A stretch of 64,000 nucleotides of DNA, from contig CAZAWR010000045.1 of NCBI GenBank assembly GCA_964488865.1, positions 1 through 64,000 of the forward strand. The letters run 5' to 3'. Below are positions 10,467-20,026 of this stretch, in pieces (position 1 is the stretch's first letter; every line of letters begins with the position of its first letter). The notes under the pieces are model-generated. The model did no database searches and was not told the DNA's origin. It saw nothing but the letters and a program-made list of their open reading frames with translations. Source of the DNA: MWCO01 sp964488865. GTDB taxonomy: Bacteria > Myxococcota_A > Polyangia > Polyangiales > Polyangiaceae. The position numbers and the translations under genes were made by a program.

Positions 10467-11903
10467 ATGATGCAACCGCTCCGCCCCTGGCACCTCGCAC
10501 CCCTCAGCATCGCGCTCGGCCTGCTGATCGTCGACGATGCGATGGCGCAGACGCCGGCCCCCGAAGCGTCGGCGTCGGCGAGCCATGCGCTGGTGATGGG
10601 AGACTGGCACGTGCGTCCGCTGTTGGAGTTGCGGAGCCAGGCAGAGGTCCGGGTTCACCCCTTCGACACCGGAGGGGCTTCGATTCCGGCCGGCCCTTCG
10701 ACATCCACGGTCGGGTCGACGCAACCGCAGGTCGACAACCAGTGGTGGGTACTGTCGCGCGGCCGACTAGGGATCGCCGCGGAGCGTGGCCCCTTGCGCG
10801 CGGTGCTCGAGCTGCAGGACGCGCGTTTGTGGGGTGAGACATCGGCCTTGCGATTCGATGCGAGGGACGGTCTGCCGGCCACGTCCGCCAGGCTCGCGTT
10901 CGCAGAGGTGCGGGACATGAGCCCTCGTGCGTCGTTCCTGCGGCTCGGACGGCAAGAAATCGTCTGGGGCGACGGCCGCTTGCTGGGGGCGTCCGACTGG
11001 TCACCCACGGGCCGGTCCCTGGACGCCGTGCGGGGACAGTGGGTCCTCGGCAACTTCGACTTCGAAGGGTTCTCCAGCATCCTCGTGGCTCCCGGCGCCA
11101 CGCCCCCCGGGATGCGCCGCGGTACCGATGGCGACCCGGAAGGGGCCGGCGCACAGCTGCATGGCGTGCGACTCGCCTGGCACATCGCACCCTTGCTGCA
11201 CGTCGAATCCAACAACCTCGGACGCTTCGCTCGCCAACCCACGGACGACCTGCTGGACCCCAGCGACCTGTACCTGACGGGCCTGCGCATCTGGGGCAGC
11301 TACCCGGGTCTGTCCTACGCTCTCGAGGGCGCCTATGAGGCTGGACGCACGGCGGTCGTCGGCACCACGCGCACGCGAAGCGCCTGGGCTGCCGCTGCAA
11401 AGGTTCTCTATGAGCCAGGTCTGTTCTGGGACCTCGGCATCGGGGTCGAAGGCGCCTACGCCACAGGACAGAAGAGCGGTGAAGAAGACAAGCTCACCCG
11501 CTTCGATCCCATCCTCCCCGACGTGCGCTTGGGACTCGGTCCCATGGGCCTGTATGCATGGTCCAACTTGGTCGAAGCGGCGGGGCTCGTTCACCTCTCC
11601 CCCTACGAGAACGCCACACTCACCCTCGGCTACCGCTACGTCGCCATGGCCGAGCCTTCCGACGCATGGCAGACGGCGGCGCTGACACCCGTCGGCCACG
11701 CCCCCGACAACGACGAGCCGTCGCTGGGACAAGAGCTGGACGCGAGCATCGAGATCAAGCCCTGGGCCCCCATCGGCGTGGTGGCAGGGTACGGCGCGTT
11801 CCTCACCGGCGCCGGGGCGAAGAACGTGCTCGAAGCGTCGGGCCGAGGCCGGCCTGACCTGCAGCACCATGGGTACCTGCAGGTCACGATGCGGGTTCCC
11901 TGA
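10467..11903 (+). CDS. Alginate-export-family (AlgE-like) outer-membrane protein
   Basis: A 478-residue exported protein. The signal peptide ends DDAMAQ near residue 28. The mature part is a run of amphipathic strands with many Trp, Tyr and Arg. Typical phrases are WWVLSRGRLGIAAERGPLRAVLELQDARLWG and FLRLGRQEIVWGDGRLLG, the pattern seen in alginate-export porins. It therefore probably forms a beta-barrel channel in the outer membrane. The cargo is unknown, and no alginate-synthesis genes are nearby. It is convergent with the gene ending at 11920. Confidence 0.75.
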   Translation: MMQPLRPWHLAPLSIALGLLIVDDAMAQTPAPEASASASHALVMGDWHVRPLLELRSQAEVRVHPFDTGGASIPAGPSTSTVGSTQPQVDNQWWVLSRGRLGIAAERGPLRAVLELQDARLWGETSALRFDARDGLPATSARLAFAEVRDMSPRASFLRLGRQEIVWGDGRLLGASDWSPTGRSLDAVRGQWVLGNFDFEGFSSILVAPGATPPGMRRGTDGDPEGAGAQLHGVRLAWHIAPLLHVESNNLGRFARQPTDDLLDPSDLYLTGLRIWGSYPGLSYALEGAYEAGRTAVVGTTRTRSAWAAAAKVLYEPGLFWDLGIGVEGAYATGQKSGEEDKLTRFDPILPDVRLGLGPMGLYAWSNLVEAAGLVHLSPYENATLTLGYRYVAMAEPSDAWQTAALTPVGHAPDNDEPSLGQELDASIEIKPWAPIGVVAGYGAFLTGAGAKNVLEASGRGRPDLQHHGYLQVTMRVP

Positions 11904-11919
11904 GGTCGAACGGCGCGTC

Positions 11920-12870
11920 TCAGAATCGACCGCTAAGCATCCAACCGAGGACGCCGAGCACCGTGAGGGCCGACACGACGCTCGACAACGCGAGCGCTTT
12001 GAGCCAGACCGGCGCTGCGTCAGGGTCGACGAAGGTGGCCATGGGCGTGCCGGTCGGGGTCATGAGTCCCGAACCGGTCTGTCCCGGGATGAACTGCGCA
12101 GGGGGCTGCGCGCTTGAGGCTTGTTGTGTCTCGAGCATGCGCGGGTCCACCTGTGGACGCGCGGGCTGCGACTGCGACTGCGACTGCGGTTGCGTCTGCG
12201 GTTGCCGCTCGGACTGAGCAACCCCCGGTGGCATGAAGGGGGGAGGCTTCGCGGGCGCTCCTGCGGCAGGTACCGGCGCCCTCGGTACGACGGGGGCGGG
12301 GGTCGCGGAAGGCACCTGAGCCACCGCAGGTGGACGCTGGATTTGCCCGAAGGGCTCGGGTCCCCCCGCATCCCCCCGGTACGGGCTCATGTGGATGGCG
12401 GTGGGAGGCTCGTAGTCGTCGTCGTCGTCATCCTCGAGCGAGGCGGGGGCTCCGGGCGCACCGGGCGGGGCATCGGGGTCGTAGGTGTACTTGACAGGAT
12501 GAACGAACATCGCGGTCGGAGCCTCGTCGAAGTCCTCTTCCTCGGGGGGGTCCGGCTGTCGCGGGGGAGGCGGCGCCTTGGCCGACGCGGACGGGGGGGG
12601 CGCAGGAGGCGCAGGCTTGGGCGCGGGAGCCCTGGGAGCACCTTCGATGCGCGTGGGAACGGACGGAGGCTTGGGAGGCTCCGGGGCGGCAGGGCTCGGC
12701 AGGCCCATGATGGTTTTCTTGTGAGGGCTGACCACGGGACGTCCGGCCGCAGGATGGGCGGGACGGGCGGGTGGAGAAGCGGGCCTCGGGGGAGGCGCCG
12801 AAGGCCGTGGGGCACCACGCGCGGGACCCGGCTTGCCGCCTGGGGCGTTGTTGGAGGAGGCGGAACTCAT
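11920..12870 (-). CDS. Proline-rich, tail-anchored protein of unknown function
   Basis: A 316-residue low-complexity protein. Residues 1-290 are Pro/Ala-rich with two short conserved-looking patches that resemble each other (EAPTAMFVHPVKYTYDP and EPPTAIHMSPYR) and an Asp run between them. A Gln/Ser run (SQSQSQ type) lies near residue 225. A single hydrophobic segment at the C-terminus (LKALALSSVVSALTVLGVLGW) followed by three or four residues suggests a tail anchor with a cytoplasmic N-terminus. Such proteins are frequent in Myxococcota. No function can be assigned. Confidence 0.65.
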   Translation of the reverse strand: MSSASSNNAPGGKPGPARGAPRPSAPPPRPASPPARPAHPAAGRPVVSPHKKTIMGLPSPAAPEPPKPPSVPTRIEGAPRAPAPKPAPPAPPPSASAKAPPPPRQPDPPEEEDFDEAPTAMFVHPVKYTYDPDAPPGAPGAPASLEDDDDDDYEPPTAIHMSPYRGDAGGPEPFGQIQRPPAVAQVPSATPAPVVPRAPVPAAGAPAKPPPFMPPGVAQSERQPQTQPQSQSQSQPARPQVDPRMLETQQASSAQPPAQFIPGQTGSGLMTPTGTPMATFVDPDAAPVWLKALALSSVVSALTVLGVLGWMLSGRF

Positions 12871-12939
12871 GAATGCCAGCCCACTACCCTCCGGTTTTCC
12901 GGACCGAAGTGCAAGCTTTTCGCTCCTTGCTCGTGCACA

Positions 12940-13467
12940 TCATCGCTCCCCACCCTCGTTGTCAGCCGATTCAACCGTCCGCTTCCCGAGTTCCGCCTTG
13001 CGGCGTCGCACCTGGGCCTGAAACTTCCTGAAGTCTTTCTCCTTGGCCGGCACCATGGCGGCCCCTTGCCCGAGCACGTCGAGCGCTTGCTCGAAACGTC
13101 CGGCATCCGCCAGCACCACGCCCAGATCCCAGTACGGGTCCGACCACGCCGGCCGAAGCGCGATAGCTCGCTCGAGGGAGGCAATGCCCTCCTCGAGCCC
13201 TCCTTGCTTCGCGACGCACAACCCTAGTCCTTTGTGCGCGTACGCGCGGTCCGGGTCCAAGGCCAACGCCCTGCGACAATGCGCCTCGGCCTCGGCGAAC
13301 CGTCCCTGAAAGAACCTCACGAAGCCGAACAGATCGAGCGCCTTCAGATGGTCGGGGTCGACCGCAATGACCTCGTCGAGCAATGCGGCAGCCTGCTCGA
13401 AGCGCCGCGCCTTCGCCTCCTCGGCGGCTCGTGCCACGATGGATCCCAGGGAATCCTGGTCATGCAT
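12940..13467 (-). CDS. TPR-repeat protein
   Basis: A 175-residue soluble protein made of three or four tetratricopeptide repeats (units such as RRFEQAAALLDEVIAVDPDHLKALDLFG, AEAHCRRALALDPDRAYAHKGLG, GIASLERAIALRPAWSDPYWDLG). TPRs bind partner proteins, which are not identifiable here. No signal peptide. It lies upstream of the proline-rich gene on the same strand, 69 bp away, and is divergent from the membrane glycosyltransferase-like gene. Confidence 0.8.
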   Translation of the reverse strand: MHDQDSLGSIVARAAEEAKARRFEQAAALLDEVIAVDPDHLKALDLFGFVRFFQGRFAEAEAHCRRALALDPDRAYAHKGLGLCVAKQGGLEEGIASLERAIALRPAWSDPYWDLGVVLADAGRFEQALDVLGQGAAMVPAKEKDFRKFQAQVRRRKAELGKRTVESADNEGGER

Positions 13468-13569
13468 GAAGACGTTCTAGCACCGATCCGGGCAACGCGT
13501 CATCGCCGGACCACCGAGACCCCCTTGGCCGCCCCACCATGATATGACGCAGTGGCTTCGGGCATTCCC

Positions 13570-15171
13570 ATGGGTTCGGACCAGAGTACGGCGAAGCCGA
13601 AAGGGGGCGGGCAGACTGCCTTCGCCAGGTGGGTCGCTGCGTCCGCCCGACACGCACGGGCCCTGCCCGCTTGGGCTCGTGCCACCTTCCTTCTGCAAGC
13701 CGCCCTCGCCCTGCTGTCCCTGACCCAAATCGCAAACTTGCTCCACCTCTTCCGCCTGCGCGTCACCTTCCCCTTCGAGCACGAGTGGATGGAAGGCGCC
13801 GTCGTCGACCACGTCCAGCGCGTCCTCGCGGGCGACCCCCTGTACGTCGAACCCTCCCTGTCGTTCACTCCGTTTCTCTACACACCGCTCTACTACGGGG
13901 TGAGTGCGGCCGCCTGCCACCTGCTCGGCACGGGCCTGCTCGGCCCCCGCATCGTGTCCATCGCCGCCACGGTCGCCTGCCTCGCTCTCATCGCCAGCTT
14001 CGTGCACCGCGAAACCCGGGACCGCCTCGCCGCCCTCGTGGCCGTCGGCTGGTTCGCCACCACCTACGAGCTCACCGGCTTCTGGCTCGACATCGCCCGC
14101 GTCGATTCCCTGTTCCTCTTCTTCCTGCTCGCGTCCACGTGGCTCGCACGCTTCGCAAGGAGCTACGCCGCATGCGCAGGGGCAGGAGCCGCGCTCGCGC
14201 TCGCGTTCTTCACCAAACAGAGCGCTCTTCCTTTCCTCGTTCCCGTTGCCTCCTTCGCCTTCGCGCTCGGATGGAAGCGCGCACTCACCTGCGCCGCTTC
14301 CTTCGCCCTTCCCACGGCAGTGGTCGTGGCCTATCTGCATCGCGTCTCCGACGGCTGGTTCTCGTATTACGTCTTCGACGTGCCCGGACAGCACACGGTG
14401 CTCTGGGACCGCCTGGGCCCGCACCTGCTCGACTTCTTCGTGAAGCCCGTGATCGTTCCCTTGCTGCTGGCGGTCACCGCCCTGGTCCTTCGCCCTGGTT
14501 CGCTGCGTGTGCCCCGGGTCCTCACCGCCTACGCGCTGCTCGGCACCTTCGCCTTCGCAACCTCCTACGTTGCCCTGCTCCACCGCGACGGTTACGTCAA
14601 CGTCCTGAGCCCGGCATACGCCGTGCTGGCAATCCTTGCAGGGTTCGGGTTCGCGCGAGTGCGGGAGGACCGGGGCGATCGGCTGAGTGGGGTGGGCGAA
14701 CGCGTCACCGCCATCGCGTGCGTTGCCTGGGGGTTTGCGTTCGCCACGCTGGCCTACGACCCGTCACGTGCGTTGCCATCGCGTGCGGATCAGTCGGCGG
14801 GAAGCACGATGGTGCAGGCCTTGAGAACGCAGCCCAGGCCGCTATGGATGCCGGGGACGGGCCACTTCGCCCACAGGGCGGGGCACACCGAAGGATCGGC
14901 CCATGCGATGGCCCTGGCCGACATCTTCAAGACGCGCGAGCCTCGCATCAGACAGCGGCTGCTCGAACAAACCCTGACCTCGGTGCGAGAGCAACGATGG
15001 GCAGCGATCGTGTTCGATCGTTCCTTCACGTTGTTTCCCCCCGAGGTCGCCGAGGCGGTGCACACCCACTACCGCCTGCACGTCCGCGTCTACCCACCGG
15101 ACGCCCAGAACGCGGGATGGCCGCGGACCGGCTTCCATTCCCGGCCCGAGGAGATCTGGGTGCCTCGCTGA
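13570..15171 (+). CDS. Polytopic membrane protein, GT-C glycosyltransferase-like
   Basis: About 533 residues with some ten hydrophobic segments between residues 35 and 400 and a soluble C-terminal domain. An acidic pair early in the first external loop (EHEWMEGAVVDH) and a second in FWLDIARVDSLFLFFLL fit the layout of ArnT/PMT-type GT-C enzymes, which use lipid-linked sugars. The match is by architecture only; I see no diagnostic signature beyond the loop acids. The start is uncertain: ATG 13570 and GTG 13552 are in frame and neither has a good ribosome site. Confidence 0.6.
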   Translation: MGSDQSTAKPKGGGQTAFARWVAASARHARALPAWARATFLLQAALALLSLTQIANLLHLFRLRVTFPFEHEWMEGAVVDHVQRVLAGDPLYVEPSLSFTPFLYTPLYYGVSAAACHLLGTGLLGPRIVSIAATVACLALIASFVHRETRDRLAALVAVGWFATTYELTGFWLDIARVDSLFLFFLLASTWLARFARSYAACAGAGAALALAFFTKQSALPFLVPVASFAFALGWKRALTCAASFALPTAVVVAYLHRVSDGWFSYYVFDVPGQHTVLWDRLGPHLLDFFVKPVIVPLLLAVTALVLRPGSLRVPRVLTAYALLGTFAFATSYVALLHRDGYVNVLSPAYAVLAILAGFGFARVREDRGDRLSGVGERVTAIACVAWGFAFATLAYDPSRALPSRADQSAGSTMVQALRTQPRPLWMPGTGHFAHRAGHTEGSAHAMALADIFKTREPRIRQRLLEQTLTSVREQRWAAIVFDRSFTLFPPEVAEAVHTHYRLHVRVYPPDAQNAGWPRTGFHSRPEEIWVPR

Positions 15172-15258
15172 GTCAGGACCCGTCTTCGTCCTTCTCATCC
15201 CCTGCGGACACCGCCAACGTGCACATGATACGGTGCCCGGGTCCCCAGGAGGTAACGC

Positions 15259-16113
15259 ATGCGTTCGTTCTGCTTCGCTCCCTGTGTCGCCGTCTTGTTG
15301 TACGGCGTGACGACGTGGGCTCAACCCCAACGGGGACAGCCCGCACCCGAGCCGCTCCCGCCGGGGGAGGAACCCACGGACATCGCACCGCCTCCCCCAC
15401 CTCCAGCGCCGCCAGCGGCCACCCCGACCCAACCTGGGTACGGACCGGGATACCCACCATCCGGATACGGACAGGGATACCCACCGCCCCCCGGGTACGG
15501 TCAGGGATATCCTCCTCACTACGCAACGCCGGCGCCTCCACCGCCTCCCCCCCCCGATCGGACCGTCTACAAACACGACGGGTTCTACCTGCGCTTCGGC
15601 ATCGGTCCTGCCTACGCGAGCGCGAAGAGCGAGGCGGAGGGCGTCGAGGCCACGTTCGAAGGGGCAGGTCCGGCCTACGAGCTTCTGATCGGAGGCACGC
15701 TCGGTTCGGGATTCGTACTGGGCGGCGGCTTCGTCGGTCAGGACATCCAGGAACCGGAGGTCACCGTCGACGTCGCGGGAGCGGGCTCCGCAAGCGAGGT
15801 TGCCACAGACGACGCCCTCGGGGTCGTAGCGCTGGGCCTGTTCGGCGACTGGTTCCCCGACCCGGAGGGCGGAGCCCACGTGGGCGCCCTGGTCGGCATC
15901 GGCGCCGTGGGACTGCAGGGCGACAACGGCGAGGCATCCACGGGTGCGGGCGTGTCCCTCTGGGGCGGCTACGACTTCTGGGTCGGCAAGCAGTGGTCCA
16001 TCGGCCCGGAGGTGCGGGTCGTGGCCGTCAGCACCGAACGACAGGTCTTGGGAACAACCTTCCAGGACTCGGCCACGAGCTTCGAGGTCTTGTTCTCCGC
16101 GCTCTATCACTGA
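15259..16113 (+). CDS. Outer-membrane beta-barrel protein with Pro/Tyr/Gly-rich linker
   Basis: A 284-residue exported protein. The signal peptide ends TTWAQ (residue 22). Residues 23-100 are a Pro-rich stretch with GYGPGYPPSGYGQGYPP-type repeats. From HDGFYLRFGIGPAYA onward the sequence alternates like an eight-stranded OmpA/OmpX-type barrel and ends in an aromatic-rich strand (FEVLFSALYH). The start is well supported by AGGAGG six bases upstream of the ATG. The linker could cross or bind the cell wall, but its role is unknown. Convergent with fetB. Confidence 0.75.
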   Translation: MRSFCFAPCVAVLLYGVTTWAQPQRGQPAPEPLPPGEEPTDIAPPPPPPAPPAATPTQPGYGPGYPPSGYGQGYPPPPGYGQGYPPHYATPAPPPPPPPDRTVYKHDGFYLRFGIGPAYASAKSEAEGVEATFEGAGPAYELLIGGTLGSGFVLGGGFVGQDIQEPEVTVDVAGAGSASEVATDDALGVVALGLFGDWFPDPEGGAHVGALVGIGAVGLQGDNGEASTGAGVSLWGGYDFWVGKQWSIGPEVRVVAVSTERQVLGTTFQDSATSFEVLFSALYH

Positions 16114-16117
16114 TCCG

Positions 16118-16915
16118 TCACGTGGCGCCTTTCGGCCAAACCCGAAGCCGTGCCTGATCATCGAAGAGCGAACGGCGCGCCATCACCGCCGCCAGCGACC
16201 CAGCCACCGCCGCCACGCACACCAGCTGGTACATGATCACCAACTGGTAGCGCACGGCATGCGTCGGGTCCGTCCCGCTCAGGATTTGCCCCGTCATCAT
16301 CCCCGGCAGTTGCACCAGCCCCAAGGTCAGCAGCGCGTTGATCGAGGGCAACATCGCCGCCCGAACCGCCTTGCGTTGGACCGGCGACAAAGCCTGCGCG
16401 GGGCTGGCCCCCAGCGCGAGCGCTTGCTCGATCTCCCGGGCCTGCTCGTGCGCGGAGGAAAACACTCGCTCGAACACCAACGTCACCGTGTTCATCGCCG
16501 TGGCCAGGACCATCCCCCCGATCGGAATCGCATAACGAGCCGACCACACCGGCCGGACCGGAATGACCCACACGAGCACGGGCAACAACGCCACCGCAAA
16601 GGCGATGCCGATCGCGAACAGCGCCCCGGGAACCAGCGACCGCCAACCAGGTCCGTGCCGAACCCGCCGCGCCGCCGTCCACGCCGCCACCGACGTCATC
16701 GTCGCCAGCGCGAGCGTCGTCAGCCACGGCTCCTCGCTCGCGAACAACAACACCAGAAGAAATCCGATCGCAATGAGCTGCACCGCCGCACGCAACGCCC
16801 CCACCACCAGGTCCGCACCTAGCCCCAGCCGCTGCTTCCACGACAGCCCCAACGCCACCACGATCAACAGCAGCGAGCCCACCAAACGCACCCAGGGGAT
16901 CTCGACGTAGCTCAC
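16118..16915 (-). CDS. fetB: FetB-type iron/metal export ABC permease
   Basis: The membrane half of the FetAB exporter (UPF0014 family), which in E. coli exports excess iron. The product is about 265 residues with six or seven membrane helices. It carries the family signatures IPIGGMVLATAMNTVTL and LPGMMTGQILSGTDP followed by AVRYQLVIMYQL. The GTG at 16915 was chosen because it forms a GTGA overlap with the fetA stop (16912), the usual sign of coupled translation. A TTG at 16942 is an alternative. Confidence 0.9.
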   Translation of the reverse strand: MSYVEIPWVRLVGSLLLIVVALGLSWKQRLGLGADLVVGALRAAVQLIAIGFLLVLLFASEEPWLTTLALATMTSVAAWTAARRVRHGPGWRSLVPGALFAIGIAFAVALLPVLVWVIPVRPVWSARYAIPIGGMVLATAMNTVTLVFERVFSSAHEQAREIEQALALGASPAQALSPVQRKAVRAAMLPSINALLTLGLVQLPGMMTGQILSGTDPTHAVRYQLVIMYQLVCVAAVAGSLAAVMARRSLFDDQARLRVWPKGAT

Positions 16916-17562
16916 ACCGTCCTCCCCATTCGGCCGTCGCAAAGACGGTAGCAGGCTCCGCCTAACGCCCGGGCCTGCGCCTGAACGTGAAGCACCGCGA
17001 CCACCGACACGCCCATCCGGGCAAGCTCGAGGATCCGCGCGAGCACCTCCTCCGTGGACGCAGGATCGAGCGCCGACGTCGGCTCGTCCAGAAGGAGCAC
17101 GTCCGGCTCGTTGGCCATGGCCCGCGCGAGGGCCACACGCTGACGCTCCCCCCCGCTGAGATCCTTCGCCTCCCGCTTCGCCATGTCCGGTCCCAGCGCT
17201 ACGTGCGCGAGCAGCTCCGTCACACGCTCCTGCGCAAGCCGTATTCCCTGCAATCCCGGCCCGAAACCCACGTTCTCCGCCACCGTCCCGTCGAACATCG
17301 GAGGCTCTTGAAACACCAGTGACACGCGCCGACGGTACTCCGCATAGGGCAGCGAGTCGGCAAGGACCCCGTCGAGCCGCACTTGCCCCTCGGCAGGCTC
17401 CAGCCTAGCCAGCGCACGCAGCAGGGTCGACTTGCCGCAGCCCGAAGGTCCCGAGACGCACACCACCTCGCCATGGTTGACGTCGAGGTCCACGTCTTGG
17501 ACCACTGCGCGACCTGCCCGGCGGACGGTCAGCCCGCGTGCTTGCAGTCGTACCGCATCCAT
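16912..17562 (-). CDS. fetA: FetA-type ABC transporter ATP-binding protein
   Basis: The ATPase partner of FetB, 216 residues. Walker A is GPSGCGKST, the Q-loop FQEPPMFDGTVAENV, the ABC signature LSGGERQRVALARA, and Walker B DVLLLDEPTSALD, all intact. The ATG at 17562 begins the domain. The longer open frame upstream is antisense noise over the PilZ gene. It overlaps fetB by 4 bp and starts 28 bp after the PilZ gene stop. Confidence 0.92.
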   Translation of the reverse strand: MDAVRLQARGLTVRRAGRAVVQDVDLDVNHGEVVCVSGPSGCGKSTLLRALARLEPAEGQVRLDGVLADSLPYAEYRRRVSLVFQEPPMFDGTVAENVGFGPGLQGIRLAQERVTELLAHVALGPDMAKREAKDLSGGERQRVALARAMANEPDVLLLDEPTSALDPASTEEVLARILELARMGVSVVAVLHVQAQARALGGACYRLCDGRMGRTV

Positions 17563-17590
17563 GGGCTTCGCAAGGTAGGATGACGAACGC

Positions 17591-18592
17591 TCACGAAGCA
17601 CCGGCCCTTTGCCGTAGGCGCGCAAGCACGTCCACGGCCTCCGCAGGGCCCTCGAACCCTCCCGATCGCGAGCGGAGACGCGCAAGCACGGCTTCCACGT
17701 CGCCCGAACCTGGTGGCCTCGCGGGCTTGGGCGGGGGAGGAGCTTGGGTTGCGAAACGTGGCGGCTCGGGAGCGTGCTTGACGGGCTCGTCCTCCGGCTC
17801 GAGCTCCTCGGGCTCGAGCTCTTCCGGCTCGATCGGCTCGGGCTCCGCCAGTGCCTCCGCGCTCGCTCCAGGAGGTTCGGTCGCAGGCTCGCTCCGCCCG
17901 TCCTCGAGTTGCTCGAGCATGACCGGCGGCGCGAAAGGGGTCGGGTCCTCGTCCAGAGGCGGCTCTTCCGGCGCATCCTGGGACACCTGCTCCTCGACGG
18001 TCCCTGCAGCCTGTTTCTCAGCAATTGCCTCGGGAGGGGCCACCTCGAGACGCACGTGCTCATCTGGCGCGACGGGCTGAGCCGGTGCTGACTCGATGGG
18101 CGCAAACTCTGCGGAGTCCAGAACTTCTGCGGCTTGCGCCGAAGGGCTCGCATCCACCACGACGCCCACCGAGGGCGACGCGTCCTGCTCTTCCAAGGCT
18201 GTGAATTCGCCCTGCCCATGGAACCCGGACGGCTCCTCTCTCATGGACGGCGGGGGGATCGAAGCCGGAGCCAGGGCTCCCGTGCGTCGCAGGGTGAGCA
18301 CCTGTTCGACCAGGCCCTTCGAGCGTGAGTCCAGGCGCGTGAAGCGGATTTCGAGCCCTTCCCTGCCATTCGAATGGACCCGATGCGCAACGACCCGCCC
18401 TTCGCCCCGGAACACGGCATCGCCGGAGCGAAGCACGACCTCGAATCGTATCGTGATCCCGGGCGGCCGTTTGGGAGCCCCGATCAGGATCATGCCGAGC
18501 CGTCCTATCGCGAGCCCGTCACCACGAATGAACTCGTCGTCCGTGTCGTAAGGGCGCTGGATGCGAATGCCGGCTGGTCGCGGTTGAGACAC
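17591..18592 (-). CDS. PilZ-domain protein with acidic/proline tail
   Basis: A 333-residue protein. Residues 35-100 match the PilZ fold common in Myxococcota (ITIRFEVVLRSGDAVFRGEGRVVAHR, GREGLEIRFTRLDSRSKGLVEQVL). PilZ domains often bind cyclic-di-GMP, but the canonical RxxxR/DxSxxG motif is not evident here, so binding is uncertain. The remaining 230 residues are Glu/Pro/Ala-rich with PEELEPEE repeats and a C-terminal pair of short repeats (VEAVLARLRSRSG, VDVLARLRQRAG). The GTG start has GAGG six bases upstream. Confidence 0.75.
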   Translation of the reverse strand: MSQPRPAGIRIQRPYDTDDEFIRGDGLAIGRLGMILIGAPKRPPGITIRFEVVLRSGDAVFRGEGRVVAHRVHSNGREGLEIRFTRLDSRSKGLVEQVLTLRRTGALAPASIPPPSMREEPSGFHGQGEFTALEEQDASPSVGVVVDASPSAQAAEVLDSAEFAPIESAPAQPVAPDEHVRLEVAPPEAIAEKQAAGTVEEQVSQDAPEEPPLDEDPTPFAPPVMLEQLEDGRSEPATEPPGASAEALAEPEPIEPEELEPEELEPEDEPVKHAPEPPRFATQAPPPPKPARPPGSGDVEAVLARLRSRSGGFEGPAEAVDVLARLRQRAGAS

Positions 18593-18761
18593 GAATCACC
18601 TCGATGCGAATCAGGCTGGGGAGAACTTCGCGCTCGGAGTCGGACGGCGAAGACCCAGAGACCGATAGAATAGAAGGGCGGCGGCGACGGAACAACCCGA
18701 TGCCGATCCGGGTGGAATTTCGCTGAAGTTGCAGCGGTCTTCCGACAAGAAAGCCGCCGAG

Positions 18762-19184
18762 CTACCCGACCGAGAACTTCACCGTCTCCTGGTACTCGTC
18801 GTCGACCAACAGGTCCGCCTCATAGGAACCTTTCGGCCAGGGGCCGTCATCGTCTTGGGAACCCTGGCCGTCTTCCATGATCAGCTTGATGTCGATGCGA
18901 TGCTCTCCCTTGCCTGGGGCGATCTCCAGCTTGTCGAGCTTCGCGGTGCTTCCCTCGGGGACATAGAGCTCGGCGTACAAGACGGCGTCCTCGCGCCCCG
19001 ACACGAACTCGACAATCAAGTGGATCTCGGTCTCGTCGGCCTTGAAGGATTGGGTCCTAAGGCGTCCGGCAGCGTCCCGCGAGGTGTAGGCGTCCCTTAT
19101 GCCGGCGGACTTGCATCCGCCGAGGGCGCCGGGGAGCAACAGGAGCAGCGGCAAGGGCAGCAGGCGTCGACGGGACACGGGCAT
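18762..19184 (-). CDS. Small lipoprotein of unknown function
   Basis: A 140-residue protein. The strongly hydrophobic signal RRLLPLPLLLLLPGALGGCKS gives a lipobox LGGC with Cys at residue 24. The mature part alternates charged and hydrophobic residues and probably forms a beta-sandwich (HLIVEFVSGREDAVLYAELYV, SYEADLLVDDEYQETVKFSVG). It is not a family I recognise. The next gene on this strand begins well upstream, so it may be monocistronic. Confidence 0.7.
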   Translation of the reverse strand: MPVSRRRLLPLPLLLLLPGALGGCKSAGIRDAYTSRDAAGRLRTQSFKADETEIHLIVEFVSGREDAVLYAELYVPEGSTAKLDKLEIAPGKGEHRIDIKLIMEDGQGSQDDDGPWPKGSYEADLLVDDEYQETVKFSVG

Positions 19185-19264
19185 GGGGATTCTCCACCTC
19201 TGTTTCTACATGGAGACGCGGCCAGCGGCAACGCGCGCGAGCACCCCGACGCCAGAGGGCTCGC

Positions 19265-20026
19265 TCACCGGTTGCGAAACGCGTCCATGGCTGCCAAGTG
19301 GTCGGGTTGTCCCCAGAGAGAAGCGAAGACCTCCGCCTCCCTGGCCAGCGCGTGCCCCCTGTGCTCTTGACGCACGCGGCCCAGCATGCGCTTGAGGCCG
19401 GCCACCGAGGCGCGGGGCAGGCGCGCGACGGACTCCGCCCAGGTCATGGCCTGCTGCAACGACGAACCCCGTGCGGTCACCTGCGTCACCAGGCCGACGC
19501 GCATCGCCTCGGCCGCGTCGATCTTGGCGCCGAGCAGCAGCAACCGGGCCGCTTGCATGGGCCCGACACGCTCGACGAGGCGGGTTCCGCCGCCCCACCC
19601 CGTGGAGAGTCCCATCGCTGCTTGGCGAAAGGAGAACGTGGCATGCTCCTCTGCCACCACGAGGTCGCAAGCGAGAGCGAGCTCGCAGCCGCCGCCGAGA
19701 GCGGCGCCCTGCACGGCAGCGATCACCGGAACCTCGCACTGCTCAACCGCGAGCGTCGTGGACCCCATGTCGATCACATGGGACGCCCCGCCGGGTTGCC
19801 GCGCGTACGCATCGAACTCCCGCAGGTCGCCCCCGGCCACGAACACGTCCTGGCCCGCACCCGTGACGATCGCAACACGTACGCTCTCGTCGTCGGACGC
19901 TTGGTGAAAGAACACCTCGAGCTGCTGCGCGGTCTCCCTCGCGATCGCGTTGCGGGTTGCGGGTCGGTCGATCGTGGCAACGAGCGCGACGCCGTGCCTT
20001 TCCACCCGCAGACCCGAAGCCGTCAT
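19265..20026 (-). CDS. Enoyl-CoA hydratase/isomerase family protein
   Basis: A 253-residue crotonase-fold enzyme, probably in fatty-acid or related CoA-ester metabolism. The oxyanion-hole segments are present: FVAGGDLREFD and AAVQGAALGGGCELALACDL. The catalytic-Glu region reads AMGLSTGWGGGTRLVERVG, so the usual second Glu of true hydratases seems to be replaced by Gly/Trp. The exact reaction is therefore open. It overlaps rimK by four bases (ATGA), which implies coupled translation with a ligase of seemingly unrelated function. Confidence 0.85.
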   Translation of the reverse strand: MTASGLRVERHGVALVATIDRPATRNAIARETAQQLEVFFHQASDDESVRVAIVTGAGQDVFVAGGDLREFDAYARQPGGASHVIDMGSTTLAVEQCEVPVIAAVQGAALGGGCELALACDLVVAEEHATFSFRQAAMGLSTGWGGGTRLVERVGPMQAARLLLLGAKIDAAEAMRVGLVTQVTARGSSLQQAMTWAESVARLPRASVAGLKRMLGRVRQEHRGHALAREAEVFASLWGQPDHLAAMDAFRNR